64,000 nucleotides of DNA from Camellia lanceoleosa (lineage: Eukaryota > Streptophyta > Magnoliopsida > Ericales > Theaceae): positions 127,973,752 to 128,037,751 of the forward strand of contig CM045762.1 in assembly GCA_025200525.1 (NCBI GenBank), in the 5' to 3' direction. The notes beneath the pieces are model-generated. The model was not told the origin of the DNA and searched no databases. It saw nothing but the letters and a program-made list of their open reading frames with translations. Below are positions 1-12,337 of this stretch, in pieces; position 1 is the first letter of the stretch; each line of letters starts with the position of its first letter. The position numbers and the translations under genes were made by a program.

Positions 1-353
1 GTGATTAGTATCACAATGGGTTTGTCTCGCTTGTTAGAGACTTACGTGTAATGTAATGTGTTTTTGTGATAGCATGTTTATGTGATTATTTGGGCATGGG
101 ATTTGATTTCTAGGATATTGATTGGATCCTTGGGTTTCTGTGGGTCTTGTTGGAAAAACACTTGATCAATGCTGTTTCTAACCGGAACTCTAGTAACGCC
201 TTGGGACTGTCATTATCCGGAAATGGAATTCGTAAGTGCTTATGTGTTTATGTGCTTATGTGGAGTGAATTACAGTTGTCCATGCATTAGGATGCGGGTG
301 TTTAGTTTCAGCACATTTATGAATGTGCTAACGTCTTTGTTATCTTTAATAGG
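1..353 (+). other. 5' leader of Tekay-1
   Basis: Untranslated segment between the missing primer binding site and the gag start. Bases 1-174 align without gaps to 7517-7690 with about four mismatches, which identifies them as the same part of the element. The small open frame beginning at 169 has no similarity to gag and is not annotated. Confidence 0.8.
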
Positions 354-1400
354 ATGTCAGGACGAGGTGGTAGGCGTGGTAGGCCTAGGAGGCAGGAGGT
401 ACCTTTACCGGATGATATTCCGGCAGTGCAGGAGGGAGTTGGTCAGGCCAACGTGGTCGAGCCAGTGGGTCAGCAGGCTATGGGTGCCTTGGCCCGAGAG
501 ACAGCGGGAGCTTTGGGTATTCTCAGAGCTGAGCATCAGGTTGTAGAGGCAGGACCTTCTTTCTTGAAGAAGGAATTTTTCTGGTCTAACCTGGACGAAT
601 TTATTGGGGATCCGAAAGAGCCACTTAAGGCTGACGAGTGGTTGGAACAGATGGAGAAGACATTCGAGATGCTTGGCATCGAGGATGGGACTCTAAAGGT
701 GACCTTGGCATCCTTCCAGCTGAAGGGGGATACGGGTCAATGGTGGAAGTATGAGAAGGCCCGTGTTGGTGGTTCATGGGGGGCTTTTGTAGAGGCCTTC
801 CAGGGGAGGTTTTTATCTGTAGCTGCTAGGGAGAAGCTGAGGGATCAGTTTAGCCGGCTTAAACAGCAGGGTTTGTCAGTGGCCGAATTTGAGGCTACTT
901 TTACTAGCTTGTCCAGGTTTGCACCTGAGCTAGTGGCGTTCGAGGAACGTCGTTGCGATGAGTTTGAGTGGAAGTTGAGGCGAGGCCTCAAGTTGAGAGT
1001 TGGTGGGTCTTACATCCGAGAGTATAGACATCTGGTGGATGCAGCTGCTCATATGGAAATTATGATGCAGGAGGAGGATGATGAGAAGCAACAGGGTTCC
1101 AAGAGGAGCCAAGAGGGCCAGGGTGATGGTAGGAGACAGAAGGGTTTTAACCCCTAGCAGTCTCAAGGTGGTTTGGCTAGATCGACTTTTCCGGTACCGA
1201 GTGCAGGCTCCAGGAGAGGTAGTCAGGGAGGCTTGACTTGTTTTGCATGTGGCCAGCTGGGTAACAAGTCTTCGGTTTGCCCGCAGAAGGGAGGGTCGGT
1301 TGCTTCTTCTTCACCGGACCTCGAGCGAGTCGAGGCGGGGCAGCCTTTGTCTTGTTATCGGTGTGGGCGACACAGGCACTGAAGAGGTTTTGCCCAGTTG
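354..1400 (+). pseudogene. gag: Tekay-1 gag (capsid and nucleocapsid), broken
   Basis: Gag forms the virus-like particle that packages element RNA in the cytoplasm. The start at 354 gives a short Arg/Gly-rich N-terminus, as in the related copy at 31852. The capsid core of the Retrotrans_gag type follows at about residues 65-220 (for example ADEWLEQMEKTFEMLG and FQLKGDTGQWW). A stop at 1155-1157 interrupts it where the sister copy has a Gln codon. After the stop come two zinc-knuckle regions: the first (CFACGQLGNKSSVC) has Asn in place of the metal-binding His, and the second is cut short at about 1380 by a frameshift. The protein could not bind RNA normally. Confidence 0.88.
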
Positions 1401-4400
1401 AGTGCCACTTGAGCGTCTGGTTCTAAGCGACGCAGAGTTATTGACTTCGATCTGCGGGCCTCGAGGCCAACCGAAGCTTCGTCTTCGATCAGGCATCGAT
1501 CGTTTGCTCCTAGATGTGAGCGGTGGATCGAGGGGCCTCTGGCGTGTATGCTATTATCGCGCAGGACCTAGTACCGGCTCCATCAGTAGTGAGAGGTACC
1601 TTTCTGTTTTGCAACTCGGTTGCTAGTGTATTGATTGATACGGGTGCGTCTCATTCTTTTGTATCTGCTGCATTTGCATCTGTGTTGGAGTTGGAGTTAG
1701 CACTATTAGCATCTCCTATATGTGTTGTGTCGCCTCTCGGGGGTTAATTGATTTTGAAACACGGATGTAGAGGTTGTGATATAGAGGTCGCCGACTATAG
1801 GCTTCCATTTTCTTTCGTAGTTATGCCCATGAAGGGCTTTGATGTTATCTTGGGTATGGACTGGTTATCGTCATACCGAGCAGTTATTAATTGCTACCGC
1901 CAGAGAGTCACTTGTTGTACCGTGAGCGGGGAGTGTTTCCATTTCTTAGGAGACCGAGTTGGTAGTGTTTTGCCACCAGGGTATGATCCACGAGGGCGGG
2001 GTGAGCTTAGTGGTCTACTTGCTAGCTTTTTAATTAGTGAGTGTGACGAGACCCAAATTGTATTGCCGAGGGTGGTTTGTGAGTATTCGGATGTTTTTCC
2101 CGAGGATCTCGTTGGTTTGCCACCTCACCGCGAGATAGAGTTCTCCATTGATTTAGTGCCCGGCACGGCGCCAATTTCTATGGCATCTTATCGTTTTGCC
2201 CCAGCCAAGTTGAGTGAGTTGAAGATTCGGCTCCAAGAATTGCTAGATAAGGGATTTGTTCGCCCTAGTGTTTCACCGTGGGGAGCACCGGCCCTCTTTG
2301 CTAAGAAGAAAGATGGTGCCTTGAGACTTTGTATCGACTACCGGAAGTTAAATCGGGCTACGGTCAAGAATAAGTACCCTATGCCCTGTATAGATGATCT
2401 GTTTGACCAGTTGAAGGGTTCCCGTTGTTTCTCTAAGATAGACTTGAGATCGGGTTACCACCAGTTGAGGGTCAAGGAGGAAGATATTCCGAAGACGGCA
2501 TTCCGTACGCGGTATGGCCATTATGAATTTCTGGTGATGCCATTTGGACTTACCAACGCACTGGCAGTCTTTATGGACTTGATGAACCGGATCTTCCGGG
2601 AATTCTTGGATCGTTTTGTGGTCGTTTTCGTAGAGGACATTCTTATCTATTCACCTTTTGAGAAGCAGCACGAGGAACACCTGAGAGTGGTGCTTGAGTT
2701 ACTTAGAGCCCATAGGCTGTATGCCAAATTTGGGAAGTGTGAGTTTTGGCTAGATGAAGTCAAGTTCTTAGGCCATGTGGTATCCGAGGAAGGGGTGTCT
2801 GTTGATACATCCAAGACTGAGGCAGTGCAAGATTGGGCACATCCTAAGAGTGTGTTTGAGATCCGCAGTTTTCTGGGGTTAGCTGGGTATTACCGTCGGT
2901 TTGTGAAGGATTTCTCCAGGTTAGCTTCACCGTTGACTAGATTGACTCGAAAGGGAGTCAAATTTGTATGGAGTGAGACTTGTGAAAAGTCGTTCTAGGA
3001 ATTGAAAGTTAGATTGACCATCACTCCAGTCTTGATTATTCCGGAGAGAGGGTTGGGTTATGCGGTTTATTGTGATGCCTCACGGGAGGGTTTGGGTTGT
3101 GTGTTGATGCAAGAAGGGAAAGTGGTAGCTTATGGCTCACGTCAGTTGAAGATTCATGAGAAGAATTACCCTACCCATGACCTAAAGTTAGCAGCGGTGA
3201 TCTTTGCCTTGAAAATCTGGAGGCACTACCTTTATGGCGAGAGATTCGAGGTGTTCTCGGATCATAAGAGTCTGAAATATCTGTTTTCACAGAAGGACTT
3301 GAACTTGAGGCAGAGGAGGTGGATGGAGTTTATTGAGGATTACGACTTCGAGTTGCATTATCACCCGGGGAAGGCCAATGTTGTGGCCGATGCCCTTAGC
3401 AGGAAGTCCGTTAGTGATGTAGCTTGTGTAGCCATCCGGGAGTGGGAAATGTTGGGGGCACTTGGCGAGTTTGATTTGCTTTTGGGCGAATCCGTTGAGG
3501 CTGCGGCCTTGTTTTCTGTTGTTGCGCAGCCTACACTTGTGACTCGAGTGTTAGAGGCACAAAGGGGTGACCTTGAGGTAGAATCCCTCCGAGAAAAGAT
3601 CTCCAGTGGGAAGGTTGAGAAGAGTTTGTCTGTGTATCCCGATCTGAGTGTGAGATACCGAGGCCGTTTGTTTGTGCCGGAGTCTTGCCGAGAGGAAGTA
3701 CTCCGAGAGTTCCATTATTCGCGCCTTGCGGTGCATCCGGGAGGTACAAAGATGTATCGGGATTTGGGTCACCAGTTTTGGTGGCGGGGTATGAAGAGAG
3801 ATGTGGTAGTTTTCGTGTCTAAGTGCCTTACTTGTCAGCAAGTGAAGGCCGAGCATCAGAGGCCAGCGGGTTTGTTGCAACCCTTGCCTATTGCCAAGTG
3901 GAAGTGGGAGCATGTCACTATGGACTTTGTGGTAGGTCTTCCGAGGACTTAGCGGGGTAGTGATGCAATTTGGGTGGTTATAGACCGGTTGACTAAGGCG
4001 GCGCACTTCATTCCTATGCGCGTGAGGGATTCGATAGATCATCTTGCCGACTTGTATATTCGGGACATAGTGAGATTGCACGGGGTCCCAGTGAGGATCG
4101 TCTCAGATAGAGATCCTCGTTTTACTGCTAGGTTGTGGCAGAGTTTGCAGAGTGCTTTAGGCACTAAGTTAACCTTTAGTACGGCTTATCACCCTCAGAC
4201 TGACGGGCAGTCCGAGCGTACTATTTAGATCCTTGAGGATATGTTTCGGGGTTGTGTCCTTGACTTTAGTGGAACGTGGGAGAGGCACTTACCACTGGTG
4301 GAGTTCGCCTACAACAATAGCTTTCAGTCTAGTATCGGTAGGGCACCGTTTGAGGCCTTGTATGGCCGACCTTGTAGATCCCCAGTTTGTTGGGCCGAGG

Positions 4401-4966
4401 TGGGTGACGCACCTCTGTTGGGTCCGGAGTTGGTGAGAGAGACGACGGAGAAAGTTGAGCTTATCCGTAGGAGGCTTGTTACAGCCCAGAGTCGTCAGAA
4501 ATCCTATGCTGACCGTAGGAGGAGACCTTTGGTGTTTGAGGTAGGTGATCATGTTTTCTTGAAAATATCACCTAGGCGAGATTTGATGAGGTTTGGGAAG
4601 AGTGGGAAGTTGTCCCCTCGATTTATTGGTCCTTTTGAGATCCTTGAGAGGATTGGCGAGGTCGCTTATCGTTTAGCTTTGCCGCCACAGTTGTCCAGAG
4701 TTCATGACGTGTTTCATGTGAGTATGCTTCGGAAGTATGAGCCGGATCCATCACATGTATTGGATTGGACCGACTTAGAGGTAGATGAGGATGCCTCGTA
4801 TGAGGAGAGACCGGTTCAAGTCTTAGATAGACGGGATCAAGTCCTGCGTGGCAAGACCATTCCTTTGGTAAAGGTTTTGTGGAAACATCATGGAGTGGAG
4901 GAGGCCACTTGGGAACGTAAGTTGGAGGTCCGAGAGAAATATCCAGACCTATTTGTGGATGTTTGA
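1401..4966 (+). pseudogene. pol: Tekay-1 pol: protease, RT, RNase H, integrase, chromodomain; broken
   Basis: Domains in order: aspartic protease with DTGASHSF near 1640; reverse transcriptase at about 2150-2700 ([32 protein letters not shown]); RNase H from about 3050 ([19 protein letters not shown]); integrase with an HHCC-type zinc region near 3700-3840 and catalytic core at about 3900-4300 ([25 protein letters not shown]); and a chromodomain-like end (VKVLWKHHGVEEATWE) finishing at 4966. Stops occur at 1745-1747, 2996-2998, 3950-3952 and 4226-4228. All but the first sit at a Gln codon of the sister element. The catalytic RT box reads FVED instead of FVDD, replacing one metal-binding Asp. 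Pol is therefore inactive. Confidence 0.92.
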
Positions 4967-5373
4967 ACATATGTTATATATTGTTGTATTGTTGAACTTT
5001 AAGATCATTAAATATGTCTTAAGTTGTAAAACATTGTGAATGTTTTGGTTATGTAAATATTGTAGAACTTGCCTTGATATGGAAGTTGATTGTAATATTG
5101 CATATATTGGCTATATTATAGAACTAGAGATGTATCATGAAAATTGATTATGATATGAAATTGTGAACCATGTGTGTTGAAAATGGTTGAAAAGGAAGGG
5201 GAATACTTGTTGAAATGTAATTGTTGTGAGAGGCCTCTTGAAAAGAGATGAAATGGCCGGTAATGGGTCAAGTTGTTTAATGTTGAATTGTAACATTGTT
5301 TAAAATGGAGAAAAACCTGTTTTCAAAAACTTGTTCTTAATTTCGGGGACGAAATTCTTTAAAGGGGGGAGGT
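4967..5373 (+). other. 3' untranslated region and polypurine tract of Tekay-1
   Basis: AT-rich non-coding stretch after the pol stop. It ends in the purine run AAAGGGGGGAGG at 5361-5372, directly before the LTR, which is the expected position of the plus-strand primer. The same run occurs in reverse orientation beside the 3' LTR of the second Tekay element at 26815-26826. Confidence 0.85.
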
Positions 5374-5565
5374 TATAGCGATCCCGGGTTTACCCTTTAT
5401 TGTACAGCGATCCGGACGTGTGTCCGTGGATGTTAGTAGTTGATTATTATCTTGTTTACATCTCTTCCTACTTCGTATTTGAGTTATAGGATGTGTTAGG
5501 CAGGTTTGGAACAGGTTGGTTGAGCTTAGGAACCAAGTCTAGTTGCCCAGATTTTGGTTTGTCCG

Positions 5566-5735
5566 CTCGAGCGGGGATTACACCCATCCAGTATTTCCTG
5601 TGTAGTGTTGGATGCTCGAGCATGTGATTGGCCGTTCGAGCCGGAGTTTGTGTATGCCGCTCGAGCGGGGAACCTGTCTGTAAAAGTGCTGGGAGTGTGC
5701 ATCCGACGCTCGAGCGTGAGTTCGAGTGTCGCTCG
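5566..5735 (+). promoter_or_regulatory. CTCGAG palindrome cluster in the Tekay-1 LTR (probable U3)
   Basis: Four perfect CTCGAG sites (first 5566-5571, last 5709-5714), most inside GCTCGAGC, plus decayed TTCGAG and CTCGG versions. They occupy the position of the larger array seen upstream of the TATA box in the other Tekay LTRs. A role as repeated transcription-factor sites is inferred from position only. Confidence 0.5.
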
Positions 5736-6703
5736 GCGGGGTTTCGCCGGCGGCGGCCGTCGTTTAAAGCTCCGTGTTTTGACATTTTAAATCACTTTTT
5801 CACATTCTCTTCTCTCTCCTACTTTTCCAAAAACACCATTGTTGAGCTTCTCACTCTAGAACTCTACCTTCTCTCTAGGTATTGATCTAGTAGGAGTAAA
5901 TTCCTCATCTTTGGCCTTTACAAAAAAGTTGTTGATCGTCGAGGGCTATCTTTTGATCCGTCAAATTTGTGATTTGGAGCAACTTTGTTTTCGTCATCCT
6001 CTCCCTTGGGTGTCATCTCTTGAGGTAGGGATTCCTACTCACTCTTATGGGTTTTAACATAGATTTCGAGTCTATTGCTTAAATAGTTTGATTTGGGACT
6101 TAGGGTTTCAAAAAGCATGAATGAGGGTTTTGTGATTTTGATTCTTAAAGATGTATTTTGGGTTTCAAAATGATGTTCTAGTGGTTGGTTGTTGATTATT
6201 GAACCTTTGAGTGAATAATGAGGAATGGAGGAGAAAGTCCTAATTTGTTATATAAGTTAATTGGCATAATTAATTTGGGAAAGTTGTTGTTACTTGGAAT
6301 TGAGTTGTAAATAATGAAATTGGCTCATTATATTGTGAAATGGTGGAGTTGGATTTATTAATCGCTCATTTTTGAAAACATTGATATTTTATCTGTTGAA
6401 GCTTTTTATTATCTGTTTAGAAATAATTGCTTGGGCTACCGGTGGAGGGTGGTTTTGATTGTTGTAGATAATGCATGATGATTAGGCAAACTAAAACTAA
6501 TCAGTTGGGTGCGTCATGGAGTATGGCGGTTGATAGAATACATTAACGTTATGTATTGATTGATTGTGTATATGACTTATATGTATATACTTTGTGTGTG
6601 TGTGAGAGGAGATAGGGGATGTACTCCACGATTTAGGGGAAGATAGGGGATGGACTTCTAAACCGGATGTTGTTTGGGAGGAGATAGAGGATGGACTCCA
6701 CTA

Positions 6704-6892
6704 ATACAGCTCATATGCTCATCAGTTAATGTGTTGATATAGCTCATACGCTTATCTTTGGAAGTGTTGATATAGCCCATATGCATATCTATGGAAGTGT
6801 GATATAGCTCATATACTTATCTGTTGAAATGTGGATACAGCTTGTATGCTTATCTGTTGGGATGTTAATATGGCTAGTACGCTTGTCTAATG
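6704..6892 (+). repeat. 33-bp tandem repeat, about 6 units, inside the LTR
   Basis: Units follow ATATAGCTCATAYGCTTATC plus a variable tail of about 13 bp. The array is degenerate between units. The corresponding part of the - strand Tekay LTRs has no comparable array, so it expanded in this copy or its subfamily. Confidence 0.7.
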
Positions 6893-7468
6893 TAGAACGA
6901 GAAATGTTTAATATGAGTCACTGTCTCATGTAAGTTATTGGCCAGGTTTTGAGTCGCTGTTGTGAATTGAGAATTGCATAAGAAATGGAAAATGAAATGA
7001 AACATAGACACGGTTGTCATGTATTGGAAATGGAGTTATAAATTGATCTTTGTGAGTTAAACATTTATCAATTGCTGATGTCTTAGTTATTGCTCATATT
7101 GTGTTTAGCATATCTCTACTGGGCGTTGGCTCATCCCATATGGGACACCATTTTTAGGTACAGGTAGCATGCCACCTCTAAGGACATAGCTTGGATGGAT
7201 GTGGGAGTTAAAGACTCTTTGTTTTTGATTATTTTGTTGTATTACATGTACATCAAGCCACGGGCTTATTTTGTATAGAGTTAGTACTCTTCTGTTGTGA
7301 ATCCAAGTGTTAACTTGGAAAGCTGTAAGCTTATAGGGCACTTGCTTTTGTTGTTAACATGTAATACTGTTGTAAGAATTACTCTGATGAATGAATAAGT
7401 GTTGATTTCTTTATACCATTGCATGTCTAATATGGTGGGATTTATGTATTTTTTTTGAGGGCGTTACA

Positions 7469-7690
7469 ACTTGGTATCAGAGCGTACCAGGTTCGAATAC
7501 TTTGGGTATGTGGGAAGTGATTAGTATCACAGTGGGTTTGTCTCGCTTGTTAGAGACTTAAGTGTAATGTAATGTGTTTTTGTGATAGCATGTTTATGTG
7601 ATTATTTGGGCATGGGATTTGATTTCTAGGATATTGATTGGATCCTTGGGTTTCTGTGAGTCTTGTTGGAAAAGCACTTGATCAATGCTG
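7469..7690 (+). mobile_element. Second, truncated Tekay leader with primer binding site
   Basis: TGGTATCAGAGC at 7472-7483 is the plant initiator-Met tRNA primer binding site, three bases after the LTR end. Bases 7517-7690 repeat bases 1-174 of the window. Similarity stops sharply after 7690, where unrelated sequence begins. The LTR at 5374-7468 thus also acts as the 5' LTR of a deleted second element. Confidence 0.85.
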
Positions 7691-7976
7691 GGAAAGAAGG
7701 GCCAAAAACAAATAAAGATAGAGAGAAAGTGAGAGAAAGAGAAATCAAATTACCTAGTGCTGGGTAACACAGGGGTTAGCGGTAGCAAAATGGTCGCGTT
7801 GATTGAATGGTAGTGGACACTTCCAAAGGTACAACGATGATGTAGTTGTGGCTTGTACACACAGCTAGGCTTTAGAAATCTGGGAAAGGAGAGCCAAAAA
7901 CAAATAGAGCTATAGAGAAAGGAAGAGAAAGAGAAATCAAATTACTTGGTTAACAGGGGTTAGAGGCAGCGCAATG
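7687..7976 (+). repeat. Diverged direct duplication (two copies of about 100 bp)
   Basis: The stretch from about 7687 to 7797 (GGGAAAGAAGGGCCAAAAAC through CAATGGTC-like sequence) recurs at 7878-7976 with substitutions and a short gap. The sequence between the copies is not duplicated. No coding capacity and no known family recognised. Confidence 0.65.
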
Positions 7977-10072
7977 GTCAAGTTTTAAGGGAGCCTAGTT
8001 CAAGAGTAGCGTTGGAAGAAAGGGTGGGCGTCAATGATGTGTATGAATTGGGTTTTGGCTGTTTGTTGAATTCAATCCACCATAGAGAACGTGTAGAGAG
8101 GAAGTTGAAGAGAACGTGTAGACGTGTTTGGGCAGACGTGGGAGAGAAAGAGAGAGATGAGTGTTTGGGCTAGAGCTAAATGTATCTCAACCATTGATAT
8201 ATACTTAGGGTTGATCTAGACCATTAAAACCAAATGTATCTCTGATACATTTTGGACATTTTCAAAAACAATCCTACTTTATTATATAGATTTGTATATC
8301 GATATAAATTTTTTCAAGTATCGTAATAATTAAATTAAAATATCAACTATATAAAATAAATCTAGCAATGACAAAACTACATACACGATGAAAAATATAT
8401 GGAAAATAAGTATTTTTTAAATAGAGTCCATATAAAATTGATTCTATAATTGAAATTGAATTTGTGTAGAATTTTATGCAAAATCGAGTCTATATAAAAT
8501 AGGTAAAGTTAAGATAATTTAAATTGGATTTGGGTTTAGGTTTGTATAGAATTCTATATGTAAATAAGAAAATACATGCTGATGTGGCCTTTTTAGAAGG
8601 AAAAAAAAAGTGTAAGCCATTAGAATGTACATAAGCAAGGGAAAAATACTACTTTTATATATGTATATATATGATTGGGTAAAAAAAATCTTTTAATGAG
8701 AAAAAAAATTACTTTCATCCCATATATCTTAGAGGGAGAAAGATTAATAAACTCCATCACTACCTGCAACTAAATCAATGATGACTTAATATGTGTTCAT
8801 AACAAACTAAGAATAACTATGAACTAATTGAAGAAGAAACTATATAATTAAACTACGAAATTAAATTAAACAATCTAAAGAACTTAAACAACAAAAAGAC
8901 TGGTGGAAACTCTTTGGGAAGTGCCTTTGTTGCACTCACTCCTCCCTGACTTTAAAGAACTTTGATTTCCCCATTGAATAATGAGTGAACTAGGATGCCT
9001 AAAAAAAATTGAATTAAAATGGCCAAGTCACGCAAAAAATGTGAAATAGCCTCAATTACTTATTTTTTTTTTCTTTTTCTGAGAAAATAGTTGAGTCCTA
9101 GACTGGGTAAAAGGTTGGGAGATTAATAAGAGGCTCAAGATAGGCCTATGAGGTTTCGTTTTCGATGTGGATTTTAACACTTTGTTCAGATGGAGTATTT
9201 TGGTGAGAAATGACAAGAAATTATTATTAAAAAAAAAAAACGTTGTTTTCGCATATTTAGTTTATTAGTTGAGTGAGAAATTGTGAGAAATAATGAAAAC
9301 GATAACTAATCTTACTAAGCATATTTCATTTCTCACTGAAAGTCGTGAGATTTTCTGAAAAATATGTTGATTGGTTGTAAAAATTTATAATATCAAGATT
9401 GAGATTGTGATCCTCTCCACCCCAAAGTTGTAACGGAGGATCTTTATTGCATTATCCAAAAATTTATAACGATTCTTTCTAAATTTAAAATATTAATAAA
9501 TTTTAATGATTATTTCATAGCCTTTAGATGATATATTCTATTACAATTATGGAATGGCGAGGATCTTAGTCTTCAAAGATTGTACCTTAAAATACAAAGG
9601 AAGAAAAAAAGAAAAAAAAAAACTCACTCATATCCCCCTTTTTTTTCTTTTCTCACCTTAGAATCCAAATAAAATGTTACACTATCATGAAAGTGTGAAA
9701 ATTCACACCTTAAGCAATATCAAAGTTGTCGGTACCGGAAATGTCATTAGAAAAATGGTCGGAAAAATCGCCGACCGCAGTGACTAGTGGTGGTGGTTAT
9801 ATGGGCAGATAGATATTAAGTGGGTAGATATAGGTGATAAATAGACAAATAGGGGATGCCATGTGGACAAATAAGTGATACGTGGACAGATAGGTGAATA
9901 GTGGACAAATAGAAATATAGGTAGGGTTAATATTATCGTTCAAATTATTTTGTCACTTTGGCCATAAAAGTATAGAGCTTGCGACTATTGCCCCAAAAAG
10001 TTTTGAAATTAGACTTATGGCTCGAGTGCCTCTACATTTTTAGTTTTCAAAGTATGAGTCTTATGTCATTTT
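7977..10072. other. AT-rich intergenic DNA, no gene seen
   Basis: No open frame with coding character on either strand, and homopolymer A/T runs are frequent. A degenerate short-period repeat built on GTGGACAAATA-like units lies at about 9795-9930. The right edge ends in the atttt target duplication of the next element. Confidence 0.6.
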
Positions 10073-10818
10073 TGAAAAATCTAGAAACCTCCTAGATGTT
10101 GATTTGTGATTATGTATCAATTTTAAGCAGAATATAACAATCCCAATCAAACAATCAAGACAAAGAGACACAACGATTTTACGTGGAAAAACCACAATTG
10201 GACACCTCCAATTGTGATAAAAAAACCATGGGCAACAGCCACAAGAACAATCCACTAAGAAGATTTAAAGGAATTACATAGGTATACTCTCAATTATCTA
10301 GCGAATCCACAACGCCTAATTGAACCAACCTCTATGTGCCTCTTCCAACCCCCTCTTCACCACGGAATTGTCTTTCTGATGAGCCACTCTAGAATCCACC
10401 GAAGCTTCAGGCTCGAATTCTTCAGAATCCACCGAAGAACAACTCTCTCTTTTGTTTAACAAACAAAACCTTTGATGTACTATTTTTTAAACCATGAGTT
10501 GAATACTCAATAAAAATATCAAAGAAACTAACAAAATATCTCCAGATATAAACCTTAAGAACCACAAAGAAGATTTGGAGGAAAAAATAATGAGTAGTCT
10601 AGTTTTGGGAGAAAACCAACTAGTTATAGAAAATCCAAAGTAATCCTGTTTTTGGAAGAAAACCAACTTCTTAAAGGACTCCAAAATAATCTTAGTTTTG
10701 GAAGAAAATCAACTTCTTAGAGAAATCCAAAGTAATCCTAGCTTGACCTAACATGTGAATTTAAAAAATTACAACCTTGGGTTTGATCCATGGAATTTGA
10801 CAACAAAAAGTCCTAACA
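10073..10818 (-). repeat. 3' LTR of the gag-only element (746 bp)
   Basis: Matches 13459-14093 closely but contains about 110 bp (roughly 10445-10555) that the other copy lacks. A ~47-bp motif (TTTTGGAAGAAAA...AATCC) is tandemly repeated three times at about 10598-10738. The purine tract AAAGGAGGAGATT (- strand) abuts it at 10819-10831. Confidence 0.9.
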
Positions 10819-12337
10819 ATCTCCTCCTTTGTCAAATCTTGGACAAAACCATGCTACAATAGTTTTCCTAACAAAAACACTAAAACAATTTTCCAATCAA
10901 AACAAGAATAACACCACCAACTAGGAACCAGCACTTATAACCAAATCTCTTTACAAACTTATTTCTCAAGGTCATGATCTGTAAAACAACTATTAGTGCC
11001 ACAATCTCCAAAACAACTATTAGTCCCACAAGAGGATATGAAAAAACAATAAACATATGGTTAGATTATCTTGAAGTATGAGATGAAAAACATGAATAGA
11101 TGAAAAACAAATTTCTCCCTCTGTTTGTCACAAATTGACAAAGGAAGCTCAAACAATAAAGAAGCCAATGCAAAGCAACATGCAAACCAACTAATGCCAA
11201 TCTCCTGTACCAAACAAAACAAAGTGTTCATGCTAACAAACTCTTGCAATGATAAACCAGACTCCCCCTCACTAAAAACAATGAACAAGAAAAAAAACGA
11301 CAAAAATAATATGGTGGAGCAAGCAAGAATCTTAGATTTGTACCTTAGAACACACAAGATTATCCAAGAAGCACAATTACAAGAAAACACAATATGCACA
11401 GCCTTTAGAAAATTCCTTATAAAAGAAAGTGATGCATTATGTGAAAAACATAGATCCCATGATAAAAGTGTGTATGTGACTCTTGGAGTTCGACAAACAC
11501 TAGATTCAAATTCTAGTAGTGATATGAATGCTGAACCTCCGACAAGAGAATCTAAGCATAACTAAGGAAAGTCAAACCACTAAGAATCAAGGGGTATTTG
11601 GTGAGTAAAGACGGAGGCTCCCTCTCAATCAATGAATCCTTTATTTTATTTTTCTTTTTCATATTTTTTCTTTTCTTTCTTTTGCACATTTTTTTCTTTC
11701 TTTTTCACACTTTTTCTTTTCTTTCTTTTGCACATTTTTTCTTTCTTTTTCACACTCATTGGCGGCTGACACGCTCAAGAGTATAGAAACCGAACCAGAG
11801 AAGTATGGATATAATAAGGATGGCCTGGTTGGTGACTCTGAGGTAGCCTTTTCCTCATGCCTGGACTACAAAGAACAGAGGGAAAGCCAAGAAGATGCAA
11901 AAAGATGAAAGGTGGTTAAGAGACTCAACATCACCCATGATATGCTAGTATAGGTCAATTCCTCTAGAAAAGCAAAAGATACAATGCCAGAAGTCCATAA
12001 AAAAAAATAATCACTAAGGCGGAAGACTCCAATATTTGCTAATCCAAGAGTGTGTACAGAATGAGACATACTAATCAAAGAACACACACTCCAAAATGAG
12101 TAATGACCACAGAAAGCACATACATATCAACATGTAATGGATATTCTTATCAAATCCAATATGTACCAAGGACCACTCAAAAATTTCAAGCTTGTAAAAC
12201 CATACTAAGAAAATCTTTTTGGATTTTTTTATTTTTATTTTTTTTCTTAACCAAAGCAAGACAAAAAACGAACATACATACATTTTTTTTCTCATTAAAA
12301 AAAAAAAAAAACCCAAAAACTAAAACAAAAAAACAAA
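10819..12337. other. Non-coding 3' part of the gag-only element
   Basis: About 1.5 kb between the gag-like frame and the polypurine tract. The open frames here, including one of 146 codons on the + strand at 11125, lack recognisable motifs and run against the element. A TTTCTTTT/CACATTTT low-complexity tract spans about 11636-11757, with further A- and T-runs at 12220-12320. The pol genes appear to have been deleted or replaced. Confidence 0.65.

Larger units (their letters stand above)
5374..7468 (+). repeat. 3' LTR of Tekay-1 (2095 bp)
   Basis: Begins TATAGCGATCC after the polypurine tract and ends GGCGTTACA before the primer binding site; the LTRs of the - strand Tekay at 24752 and 32256 have the corresponding ends. 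The termini are TA...CA rather than the usual TG...CA, and the same is true of the other copy. It contains CTCGAG motifs (5566-5714), pyrimidine-rich probable transcript start sequence (about 5790-5880) and 33-bp tandem repeats (6704-6892). The left border is set by analogy with the TSD-defined copy. Confidence 0.88.
1..7690 (+). mobile_element. Tekay/Del-type Ty3/gypsy element (Tekay-1), 5' LTR outside the window
   Basis: The order leader, gag, protease, reverse transcriptase, RNase H, integrase, chromodomain-like C-terminus, polypurine tract, LTR is that of a chromovirus; the roughly 2.1 kb LTR and the polyprotein motifs suggest the Tekay (Del) clade. The element reads on the + strand. Its 5' LTR and primer binding site must lie just left of the window, because position 1 corresponds to position 7517 in the second copy of the leader. 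The 3' LTR (5374-7468) is followed by another primer binding site and 222 bp of internal sequence rather than host DNA, so the element is part of a tandem or recombinant structure. The polyprotein is broken by several stops and at least one frameshift, so it is not autonomous. Confidence 0.9.

Noticed and set aside
3551..4081. 176-codon - strand frame opposite the Tekay-1 integrase, and its mirror frames around 28064-28784
   Set aside because: Antisense shadows of pol caused by its codon use; they break at the same places as the sense strand changes.
11125..11565. 146-codon + strand frame in the gag-only element
   Set aside because: It runs antisense to the element, has no known motif and is rich in Asn, Lys and Ser as expected from AT-rich DNA.
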